This document shows, in pieces, positions 1 to 5,479 of a stretch of 6,721 bases of DNA. The notes under the pieces are model-generated. The model had not been told where the DNA came from. It was given only the letters and a program-made list of their open reading frames with translations, and made no database searches. Within the stretch, counting starts at the first letter, position 1. Each line of letters starts with the position of its first letter. The stretch is from Bacteroidota bacterium. GTDB taxonomy: Bacteria > Bacteroidota > Bacteroidia > Bacteroidales > Prolixibacteraceae. Both the position numbers and the translations under genes were made by a program. The DNA lies in assembly GCA_023412195.1 (NCBI GenBank), contig JAEYNZ010000044.1, positions 1 to 6,721 on the forward strand, written 5' to 3'.

Positions 1-93
1 CGAGGGTGATGCCGATGCCAATGAAATGGTGAAGGCACATTACAGGTCGCCATGGAAATTACCGGTGGTTTGAACAAAAATATTGCTGAATAA
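1..93 (+). CDS. Possible 3' end of an unidentified upstream gene (partial, frame uncertain)
   Basis: Two overlapping frames look coding-like. The frame beginning at base 2 reads EGDADANEMVKAHYR and stops at 71-73. The frame in register with base 1 is open after a TGA at 22-24 and reads NGEGTLQVAMEITGG, then ends NKNIAE and TAA at 91-93. The second has codon use like the other genes here. The switch from one plausible frame to the other is what a one-base indel near 22-35 would produce, as in the acyltransferase at 463-1035. No family is recognised. The fragment is short enough that either frame could be chance. Confidence 0.25.
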
Positions 94-116
94 AAATGGT
101 GCAATCCAAATTTTTC

Positions 117-124
117 TAAATTTG
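117..124 (+). promoter_or_regulatory. Candidate -7 promoter box TAAATTTG upstream of tRNA-Gly
   Basis: TAAATTTG is an exact match to the Bacteroidota -7 consensus TAnnTTTG. It would place a start site near 130, so the primary transcript would carry about 80 nt, including the hairpin at 148-186, ahead of the tRNA. No convincing TTTG -33 element is visible about 20 bp upstream (the stretch near 93-97 is A-rich). Position directly ahead of a stable RNA gene supports it; an 8-mer match alone does not prove it. Confidence 0.5.
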
Positions 125-139
125 CGCCAACAATTAAAT

Positions 140-186
140 GGGAGTAGCTCAGCGGTAATCCGTCAGCCGACGGATACCAGGCTGAG
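140..186 (+). other. Long imperfect hairpin whose 5' side copies the tRNA-Gly 5' end
   Basis: Bases 140-157 match the first part of the tRNA-Gly at 213-230 with one mismatch (gggagtagctcag is identical). The D-stem partner and everything 3' of it are absent, so this is not a tRNA. The sequence folds into a hairpin: CTCAGC 148-153 pairs with GCTGAG 181-186, GGT 154-156 with ACC 176-178, and ATCCGTC 158-164 with GACGGAT 169-175, with loop AGCC. That gives 16 pairs with one two-base and one one-base bulge. It lies between the candidate promoter and the tRNA, so it is probably transcribed as a leader. It could be a remnant of a duplicated tRNA, a processing signal, or a small RNA. Confidence 0.55.
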
Positions 187-210
187 GAGAAATTTAGAAG
201 TAAATATAAA

Positions 211-285
211 GCGGGAGTAGCTCAGTGGTAGAGCGTCACCTTCCCAAGGTGAAAGTCGTGGGTTCGATCCCCATTTCCCGCTCCA
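211..285 (+). tRNA. tRNA-Gly(CCC)
   Basis: A complete cloverleaf can be drawn. The acceptor stem is 211-217 with 275-281, closing with a G-T pair. The D stem is GCTC 220-223 with GAGC 231-234. The anticodon stem TCACC/GGTGA is at 236-240/248-252 with loop TTCCCAA, so the anticodon is CCC at 243-245, reading GGG. The T arm spans 258-274 with loop TTCGATC. The discriminator base is T282 and CCA is encoded at 283-285. T73, C35 and C36 and the first acceptor pairs agree with bacterial glycine identity. A candidate promoter lies about 90 bp upstream and a terminator directly follows. Confidence 0.97.
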
Positions 286-294
286 GATTATGAG

Positions 295-325
295 GGAGTT
301 AGAATAAATTCTGGCTCCTTTTTTT
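295..325 (+). terminator. Rho-independent terminator of tRNA-Gly
   Basis: An 11-bp stem at 295-305/308-318 begins GGAG/CTCC, includes two G-T wobbles, has a very tight loop, and is followed at once by seven T residues (319-325). It starts ten bases after the tRNA CCA end, so the tRNA is the last gene of its transcript. Confidence 0.85.
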
Positions 326-462
326 CATGTTAAGTTTCTATGAAAATATACTCTAGTGATATGTTAACCGGCGACACTCCAACATCTTTTTTCCAACAAA
401 TAGAACCAGAATTTAAAATTACGAATCGCCAGTCAGGCCGGATAGTTTTTTCTTAGGTGGTA

Positions 463-1035
463 TTATTTTTCTAGGTCTAAATCCCCTTTTTCTGAATGAA
501 GTGCAAACTGCTCAGGATTTTTACCTTTTACATCTTTAAAGACAGCATTCATTTCAGCCAGTACAGATTTGAAATCCGAGGTGTCATAAATTATTTTTTT
601 TACGCCCATTTCTTTTTTTCCATAATCAAGTATGGCAACAGCAATGGGCACATTGGCTTTTTGAGCCATGTAGAAAAAGCCCTTATTCCACTTTGTCATT
701 TTTTTGATCCATCCTTCAGGTGAAACTACAATGTGTAGTTCATCATACTTGTTCAGCATTTCAACCACATGGAAAATAGCATTCTGACCTTTAACACCTC
801 TTACCGGTATTGATCCCAAAGCCCGCATGACCAGGCTAAAGGGGAAAAAGAAAAGTTCTTTTTTCGAATAGAAATTTGAAATTTACCCCAAGTTCTGTAA
901 AGCCCATCTTGCCGTAATAATAGTCGATGTGAGCTTATGCGGAGCAAAAATGGTGACTGATTTTTTAATTCCGCCATAATCACCAACAACTTTCCATCCC
1001 TGTTTTTCTAAAATCCAGCCAGCCAAAGTTCTCAT
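463..1035 (-). pseudogene. PlsC-like lysophospholipid acyltransferase with two compensating frameshifts
   Basis: The family transfers an acyl chain to a lysophospholipid such as 1-acyl-glycerol-3-phosphate at the inner membrane. From the ATG at 1035 the frame reads MRTLAGWILEKQGWK, continues to APHKLTS, then meets an in-frame TAA at 885-883. The same frame reopens before 828 and runs to the stop at 465-463. The lost piece is present in the next frame: YYYGKMGFTELG, then FKFLFEK. Restoring one G at about 925/924 (TCGAC to TCGGAC) and removing one A from the A6 run complementary to 859-864 gives a continuous 190-residue protein. It has the catalytic block HKLTSD (HX4D, residues 33-38), SIPVRG (about 75-80), SPEG (105-108, the FPEG-like block) and VPI (129-131). 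That length and block order fit the short Bacteroidota PlsC relatives. As written, only a 121-residue C-terminal piece lacking the HX4D block could be made. Decay and sequencing error are both possible; an indel in an A6 run favours error. Confidence 0.8.
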
Positions 1036-1153
1036 TAGATTAATTGATTAATAAAGGCTGTGAATGTAGTGATAATAAGTATACCTGCTTTAAAGTTTTC
1101 GGTTTGGCAACTTTTGCTGATCCCTGTAATGGATGCAATACCCTTTTTGAATT

Positions 1154-2434
1154 TTAATTCTGCTGCAGCATTTTATATAACCAACCGGTTCTCATTTCAT
1201 TTTGCTCAGGAAAGGTCCAGTGCTGTGTTTCCTGGAAAATATGAAGTTCCTTTTTTCCGGGAATGACGTTGTAAGCCGCATGCATCGAGGTAGGAGGACA
1301 AACATTATCATTGTATCCCCAGCTGTACCATCCCGGAACATTGACAAACCGTGCAAAATTTACCACATCGAAATACTTCGAGGTTTCTACTTTCTCTGGT
1401 TTATTGGTAAAGTCGTTGCGGAACATATGAGGCCAGCCGCCTGCCCGTTCATTCAGGTAACCCGGAAGGTCTGAAAGGGCAGGATAAAACGCAGCCAGAT
1501 AATCAATCCTGCTGTCAAGCCCTGCGATAATAATAGAAAGAGCTCCTCCCTGGCTTCCTCCTGTAACTCCAATGTTTTTACCATCAAAACGTTCAAGGCT
1601 TTCGATGAAATCGACCGACCTTACACAACCCAGGTAAACACGTTTGAAATAATAGTACTCCTTGTCGTCGAGGTTGTTTGCCCAATATCCTTCAAGAGGG
1701 CCTGATGCTAGATCGGTGTAGACCCCCGGATCCAGATTGACGGGGATGCCGTGAATACCAATCTGGAAAGTTATAAACCCTTTTTCGGCACCGGCGATAT
1801 CACCAGTATATGGACGAATACCGGCCCCCGGGACATGCAGTATTGCAGGGTATTTACCCTCTGCTTTAGGCTGGCAGAGAATCCCGTACATTTTTCCCTT
1901 GATGTTGTTGATGCTCACATGGTAAACATCTACCTTGTCGGTGCAGCGCTCAGGAATTAATGTCATTACAGGTTTCATTTCTATTTTGGCTAATTCCTGT
2001 TTACCCTTTTCCCAGAAGTCCATGAAATCCTTAGGTAAGGTTGTAGTTGGTTCAATTTTATCGGGAGAGAACCCGGCAGTGGCATAAGAAGAATAGGTTT
2101 TTCCATCTACCTCAACGGATGCAGTGCACCTCAGAAATCCAGGGCTTTTAAACTTAGGTGCTTTGACAGAAGCAATACCTTTTTTCAAGGTTAGGTTGCC
2201 TTCTTCAATGACTTTCATCTGCTCTGGCTGAATGTTGTAGATCACTTCAATTCCATCCAGGGGTACATTGTTTCGCAGAACCTGGATTCTGAATTCTGCC
2301 TGATCACCTGCACGATAAGTCCAGTCATTTTTATCAGGAGTAACAACCACCTGTACAAGCTGACGCGGTGGTTGTGCAAAGATCTGAATTGAGAAGAAGA
2401 TTAAAATGGAAATTAAATAAGATTTTTTTTTCAT
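1154..2434 (-). CDS. Secreted CE7/AXE1-like acetyl-carbohydrate esterase
   Basis: This is an alpha/beta hydrolase resembling the acetyl xylan esterase/cephalosporin-C deacetylase family, which removes acetyl groups from hemicellulose or oligosaccharides. I chose the ATG at 2434 because it begins directly with a signal peptide (MKKKSYLISILIFFS, then IQIFA, with cleavage likely before QPP). An ATG at 2458 would add eight residues that spoil it. Residues are numbered here from 2458. About 30-130 is a beta-rich N-terminal domain absent from the minimal family. The hydrolase domain follows. The nucleophile is Ser302 in GVTGGSQGG, the acid Asp384 in WGYNDNVCPPTS, and the base His413 in ETQHWTF. The order and the SQGG and CPP motifs fit CE7. 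The usual RGQ before the nucleophile is replaced by GIHGIPV, and the usual HE after the base by HW, so the substrate may differ. There is no T9SS tail, so a periplasmic site is likely. It lies 118 bp upstream of the acyltransferase on the same strand, with no functional link apparent. Confidence 0.85.
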   Translation of the reverse strand: MKKKSYLISILIFFSIQIFAQPPRQLVQVVVTPDKNDWTYRAGDQAEFRIQVLRNNVPLDGIEVIYNIQPEQMKVIEEGNLTLKKGIASVKAPKFKSPGFLRCTASVEVDGKTYSSYATAGFSPDKIEPTTTLPKDFMDFWEKGKQELAKIEMKPVMTLIPERCTDKVDVYHVSINNIKGKMYGILCQPKAEGKYPAILHVPGAGIRPYTGDIAGAEKGFITFQIGIHGIPVNLDPGVYTDLASGPLEGYWANNLDDKEYYYFKRVYLGCVRSVDFIESLERFDGKNIGVTGGSQGGALSIIIAGLDSRIDYLAAFYPALSDLPGYLNERAGGWPHMFRNDFTNKPEKVETSKYFDVVNFARFVNVPGWYSWGYNDNVCPPTSMHAAYNVIPGKKELHIFQETQHWTFPEQNEMRTGWLYKMLQQN

Positions 2435-3008
2435 AATATAAGTTTCTATCAGACCCATTGGTTAATAAATGGCTGGCAAGATAATTTTTTTCACTGGAAT
2501 ATATGCTTAAACGAAAGTTGAAATTAAAAATAAAACCATTATGCAGATTGACAGGTAGACCACAAACATCTTCACTGTACCTGTCTGAAGAAAATCAGAA
2601 TAGTGTAATTAGTACCAGTTAAAACTCATACCTGATGAAATTGTTTTTTGTGAATTCCCTGCTTAAATTCCTCATGTTTTTTTGAATTTACCTTGTAGTT
2701 TTTTAAAATTAATTCTTAAAAGGCCCGATGAATGGCTTAACCATAATGTTTCGGAACTTTAATTTAAATCTCAGAATAAATTGAATTGCTGGTTGTTATA
2801 TGGCTAAAATTCAGTATCTTGTTGTATTGTTTTTTAGTGTAGTATAAAATAATTCAGGCCGGTTTAAAATTGGTAAAAGTCAAAATCGGGCTGACCACCC
2901 TCCATGATCGGTTTATTGATATAAAGTGCAGGATTTAATCCAGTCAGACAAACTAAAAAAGAGACCAAATTACCATACAGTAAGGTCAAAATTTTAAAAA
3001 TAACGATC
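2435..3008. other. Divergent intergenic region, about 570 bp, no gene seen
   Basis: The region separates the leftward esterase from the rightward lipocalin-like gene and must hold both promoters. It is AT-rich, with no open frame of interest and no exact TAnnTTTG box in either direction that I could find. Notable contents are the inverted repeat at 2550-2585 and a short palindrome GGATTTAATCC at 2931-2941. No RNA gene is recognised. Confidence 0.6.
2550..2585. repeat. Perfect 8-bp inverted repeat with a 20-nt loop
   Basis: GACAGGTA at 2550-2557 is the exact reverse complement of TACCTGTC at 2578-2585. It lies about 115 bp upstream of the esterase start on the esterase promoter side. It could be a two-half-site operator, with centres about 28 bp apart, or an RNA hairpin in a leader. 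No downstream T-run suggests a terminator. Confidence 0.4.
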
Positions 3009-3416
3009 ATGAAAACTACATTGTCAATTATCCTTGTTTTTGCGGCATTTTATGCAATTGGGCAGGATCAAAAGTTAATCGGCACATGGGGAGTAACTGA
3101 GTGTGCATATGTAACCAGCAACGGTACTGAAAAAATTATGGTGGATGAAATCAAAAACGGTACTGCAGTAACAGACTATGTTATCAAGGAAGACGGTACT
3201 TACACATTAACCGGAAATATGTCTGGATCAGGAACAATGGATTCTTATGAAGGTACATGGAAAACTGATGGCAATCAGTTTATTACTACAATTACGTTAC
3301 AAAACCAGTCAATGGAAATAATCTGGGATTATGAATTAAAAGACGATCTTCTGATTCTGACACGGACGAACCCAATGAAGACTATGTCAATTGTAAATAC
3401 CTATAAGAGAAAGTAG
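3009..3416 (+). CDS. Small secreted lipocalin-like protein
   Basis: The 135-residue product starts with a clear signal peptide (MKTTLSIILVFAAFYAIG, cleavage likely before Q19). The mature part begins LIGTWGV (23-29) and has an internal EGTWKTDGN (81-89), followed by alternating beta strands (FITTITL, MEIIWDYEL, LLILTRT). This layout, an early G-x-W and a second x-G-x-W after a polar tract with a strand-rich ending, is typical of the short lipocalin-like/DUF families common in Bacteroidota. Such proteins are thought to bind small hydrophobic ligands, but no ligand can be read from the sequence. There is one cysteine (Cys32), not in a lipobox, so it is probably soluble and periplasmic. It is preceded by about 570 bp and followed by about 400 bp without clear genes, so it is probably transcribed alone. 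Confidence 0.8.
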   Translation: MKTTLSIILVFAAFYAIGQDQKLIGTWGVTECAYVTSNGTEKIMVDEIKNGTAVTDYVIKEDGTYTLTGNMSGSGTMDSYEGTWKTDGNQFITTITLQNQSMEIIWDYELKDDLLILTRTNPMKTMSIVNTYKRK

Positions 3417-3818
3417 TTTTTAAGAACTTGTGTAGTTATTATAACATTCTCATCAAAACAATTTATATTTAGTTGTCCTTACGAATGAAGGTGACTTCTG
3501 ATTGAGCTAAAAAAATCCTGCAAAGGTTACGAAAGAATACAGGGCGCCATTTCCATAAAAATACCTCTTTTTATACTGGTAAAGTATGGTAAATTAATGA
3601 TCATTTGTTTTTCTGAAAACTTCTTCGGAGAAATAATTTTTTTTTGTAACTTGTTCAGAAACCGAAAATTGAACTACATGCTCTCAATGATTCAATTCAA
3701 GCTATACCTTGTTTTCATCCTGGCCATGATGCTGTACATATTATGCGTCTGGAACCAACCTGTTATTCCTCGTAATTTTTAGTTTTTTACCCCCCGAAAT
3801 CAAATAAACCGCAGAGAT
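3417..3818. other. Intergenic region, about 400 bp, with at most one doubtful small ORF
   Basis: AT-rich spacer between the lipocalin-like gene and the nuclease. Small symmetric elements occur, for example ATACT 3573-3577 with AGTAT 3583-3587, but no strong terminator follows the lipocalin-like gene. The only open frame of note is described separately. No promoter box matching TAnnTTTG was found ahead of the nuclease. Confidence 0.5.
3679..3782 (+). CDS. Doubtful small membrane-peptide ORF
   Basis: The frame is open from an ATG at 3597. An internal ATG at 3679 gives a peptide of about 33 residues beginning MLSMIQFKLYLVFILAMM, one hydrophobic span followed by a short polar tail ending PVIPRNF. 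It does not overlap another gene and ends 36 bp before the nuclease. No ribosome binding site or family is recognised, and the N-terminal part from 3597 has poor coding character. Chance is the simplest explanation. Confidence 0.15.
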
Positions 3819-4874
3819 ATGAATTTACTCTTTCAACACACAATTGTCGTTTTATCTATGGTGCTTTGTTTCTCATTGACAGCCCCCTCACAGGTTCCCG
3901 ACGGATATTACAACCACACTAACCATCTTTCAGGTGAAGATCTAAAGTCAGCCCTTCATGAAATTGTAAAAGGACATAAATCATTTCCGTATACTTCATC
4001 GAATACTGATGTATGGGATATTTTAAAAGAAACGGATAAAGATCCCGCCAATCCTGAGCATGTCGTTCTCTTTTATTCTGGCCGGAGCGTGAATGCTGCA
4101 CAGGAGTACAACAATGGTAACGGCTGGACCAGAGAATCAGTATGGGCATCTTCACATGGTAATTTTGGTACATCAAAAGGTGCAGGCACCGATGTTCATC
4201 ATATCAGGCCTGCAGATCTATCTGTAAACAGTGCACGTAATAATAAAGATTTTGACTGGGGAGGCAGTATTTATATAGATGGTGATGGTCCCACTGAATG
4301 CAGGACTGACGCTGATTCATGGGAGCCCCGCGATGCAGTGAAGGGGGATGTTGCAAGGATGCTTTTTTACATGGCAGTCAGGTATGAAGGCACAGACGGT
4401 GAACCTGACCTTGATCTGGTGGACGCTGTAAATACAATGACACTGAATGAAACAGGCAAGGGATACCATGGTAAACTTTCTGCTTTGCTTGAATGGCATC
4501 ATACCGATCCTGTTGATTCATTAGAAAGAAGAAGGAACGACATCATTTATTCTTTCCAGAACAACAGGAATCCGTTTATCGACCACCCGGAGTTTGTTGA
4601 GAAAATATGGTTGTCTTCCACCTATGCAGAATCAAGGAAAAAGATTGTTCGGATCTATCCCAATCCTGCCTGCGATTTTATATCTCTTCATGGAGTGACA
4701 GGTGAACCTGGGCATGGAATCATATATTCTATCTCAGGTGTTGTGGTTTCTGAATTTGAAGTAGCCGAAAATGCCAAAATTTCTGTTCATCATTTGTCTC
4801 CTGGGATTTATTTTCTCAAAGTTATTGTGGAGCATGGGGTATATTCAGAAAAACTGGTTATTACTACATTATGA
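3819..4874 (+). CDS. Secreted endonuclease I family nuclease with T9SS sorting domain
   Basis: A 351-residue His-Me (beta-beta-alpha metal) finger nuclease of the endonuclease I type, which cuts DNA, and often RNA, without sequence specificity outside the cell or in the periplasm. A signal peptide covers about residues 1-24 (core VVLSMVLCFSL). Family landmarks are GWTRESVWASSHG (102-114), GTDVHHIRPADLSVNSARNN (123-142), WEPRDAVKGDVARMLFYMA (168-186) and NPFIDHPE (251-258). The His-Me motif is normally REH; here position 107 is Ser (TCA at 4137-4139), so the usual general-base histidine is missing, while Glu106, the HHxRP block and the VNSARNN asparagines remain. Residues about 277-351 form a T9SS type A C-terminal sorting domain (VRIYPNP, then SPGIYFLKV, ending EKLVITT), predicting export across the outer membrane and probable surface attachment. 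Likely roles are nutrient scavenging or extracellular DNA turnover. Confidence 0.92.
   Translation: MNLLFQHTIVVLSMVLCFSLTAPSQVPDGYYNHTNHLSGEDLKSALHEIVKGHKSFPYTSSNTDVWDILKETDKDPANPEHVVLFYSGRSVNAAQEYNNGNGWTRESVWASSHGNFGTSKGAGTDVHHIRPADLSVNSARNNKDFDWGGSIYIDGDGPTECRTDADSWEPRDAVKGDVARMLFYMAVRYEGTDGEPDLDLVDAVNTMTLNETGKGYHGKLSALLEWHHTDPVDSLERRRNDIIYSFQNNRNPFIDHPEFVEKIWLSSTYAESRKKIVRIYPNPACDFISLHGVTGEPGHGIIYSISGVVVSEFEVAENAKISVHHLSPGIYFLKVIVEHGVYSEKLVITTL
4647..4874 (+). other. Por/T9SS type A C-terminal sorting domain coding segment
   Basis: Codes for residues about 277-351 of the nuclease. It shows the YPNP opening, a central YSISG strand, the SPGIYFLKV strand and the EKLVI ending that define this domain. 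It implies that the host carries a type IX secretion system elsewhere. Confidence 0.9.
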
Positions 4875-5029
4875 TAATGAAGGATGAGGTTGAATGATTC
4901 CCATAAATTTGAATTTAAGAATATCCTGTAAAACCATGTAGGGTGAACCACCCAATCGTAGTTTTTAAAACTGATCAGGTTAGTGGCAACTATTAATTAA
5001 ATCCATATTTTATTTGACGTTAATTGGGG

Positions 5030-5062
5030 GTTTATTCGGTGTTTATTCGATGTTTATTCGGA
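5030..5062 (+). repeat. Three tandem copies of an 11-bp repeat
   Basis: GTTTATTCGGT (5030-5040), GTTTATTCGAT (5041-5051) and GTTTATTCGGA (5052-5062) are directly adjacent and share GTTTATTCG. The 11-bp period is close to one helical turn, so the cores face the same side of the DNA, as in cooperative regulator binding. Slippage of a simple repeat is the alternative. Confidence 0.9.
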
Positions 5063-5068
5063 AATAAT

Positions 5069-5076
5069 CAAATTTA
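5069..5076 (-). promoter_or_regulatory. Candidate leftward -7 box TAAATTTG next to the 11-bp repeats
   Basis: On the minus strand 5076-5069 reads TAAATTTG, an exact TAnnTTTG match. A start would fall near 5063, at the edge of the 11-bp repeats, and transcription would run towards the 3' end of the nuclease gene as an antisense RNA. A palindrome at 5084-5098 lies just upstream. No -33 TTTG is seen, so support is limited. Confidence 0.25.
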
Positions 5077-5083
5077 ACCCGAA

Positions 5084-5098
5084 TTAAGTACGACTTAA
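5084..5098. repeat. Palindrome TTAAGT-ACG-ACTTAA
   Basis: A perfect 6-bp inverted repeat around a 3-bp centre, with imperfect AT extension on both sides. The size fits a dimeric regulator site. It overlaps the first copy of the dispersed CCCGAATTAAG motif. Confidence 0.4.
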
Positions 5099-5428
5099 AT
5101 TGGAATGATTCATTAGTTTAACAATTAGATGAACCGTCCAGGAGACCTTTATGAAGGCAGGTTAACCTGACGACTTTAATGGTAAATTATAAACACAAGG
5201 GCACTGGCAGGATTTTGATTAAGCAAGCCGGAGTCTCTGTGAAGAAAAAATATAAATGTTCTAAGGCTTTTAACCTACATAATCTGGCACATTAAGGAAA
5301 GCTTTAATAATAATCAGAAGCTACCCCGAATTAAGATCTGGTTAATATATTAAATTGCATTAGATTGAAAAACCTAAGATAAAGAACTCCCTTTTTTAAA
5401 TTTTAGCATTTATTCCAAATTATTTTTC

Positions 5429-5461
5429 TTGAAAATTTATTCTGGAAAATGATTATTATTG
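5429..5461 (+). promoter_or_regulatory. Weak candidate promoter of the OmpA-type lipoprotein gene
   Basis: TATTATTG at 5454-5461 matches TAnnTTTG at all but one fixed position. A TTG at 5429-5431 lies 22 bp upstream, near the expected -33 distance. This would give a leader of only about 12-15 nt before the ATG at 5480. Plausible but not distinctive in such AT-rich sequence. Confidence 0.25.
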
Positions 5462-5479
5462 TCCAAATTTTAAAGCTAA

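Larger units (their letters stand above)
5065..5335 (+). repeat. Dispersed motif TAATCA-N7/8-CCCGAATTAAG, two copies
   Basis: Copy one is TAATCA at 5065-5070 and CCCGAATTAAG at 5078-5088. Copy two is TAATCA at 5311-5316 and CCCGAATTAAG at 5325-5335. The identical 11-mer, the shared upstream hexamer and similar spacing argue for a duplicated or shared binding element. Function unknown. Confidence 0.45.
4875..5479. other. Intergenic region, about 600 bp, rich in short repeats, no gene seen
   Basis: No coding frame is supported. The stretch holds a small hairpin just past the nuclease (GGGTG 4941-4945 with CACCC 4949-4953, then a T-run at 4962-4966, a weak terminator candidate). It also holds a TAAATTTG box at 4904-4911 facing right, the 11-bp triple repeat, a palindrome with a leftward TAAATTTG box, a motif repeated 247 bp apart, and a perfect palindrome CAGGTTAACCTG at 5158-5169. 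The density of such elements suggests a regulatory or small-RNA-coding spacer. Confidence 0.5.

Noticed and set aside
165..190. TPP-type riboswitch suggested by GGCTGAGGA
   Set aside because: The rest of the thi-box consensus is absent, and the segment is fully explained as one side of the hairpin.
140..210. Second complete tRNA or an integration attachment site
   Set aside because: Only the 5' part of the tRNA is copied; there is no T arm or 3' end, whereas integrase attachment sites usually duplicate the 3' end, and no integrase gene is in view.
801..989. Minus-strand 62-codon frame beginning MLVIMAELKNQS
   Set aside because: It is a third frame through the acyltransferase and matches neither the family sequence before nor after the indels.
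1060..1474. Plus-strand open frames opposite the esterase gene
   Set aside because: They lie antisense to, or at the end of, a clearly coding esterase gene, and their translations show no recognisable features.
4159..4168. TAATTTTG promoter box inside the nuclease gene
   Set aside because: It is an internal match in AT-rich coding sequence with no gene positioned to use it.
5030..5062. CRISPR array
   Set aside because: The repeats are only 11 bp and directly adjacent with no spacers, and no cas gene is present.
5158..5169. Perfect 12-bp palindrome CAGGTTAACCTG as an operator
   Set aside because: About one or two such palindromes are expected by chance in a window of this length, and it is far from a gene start.
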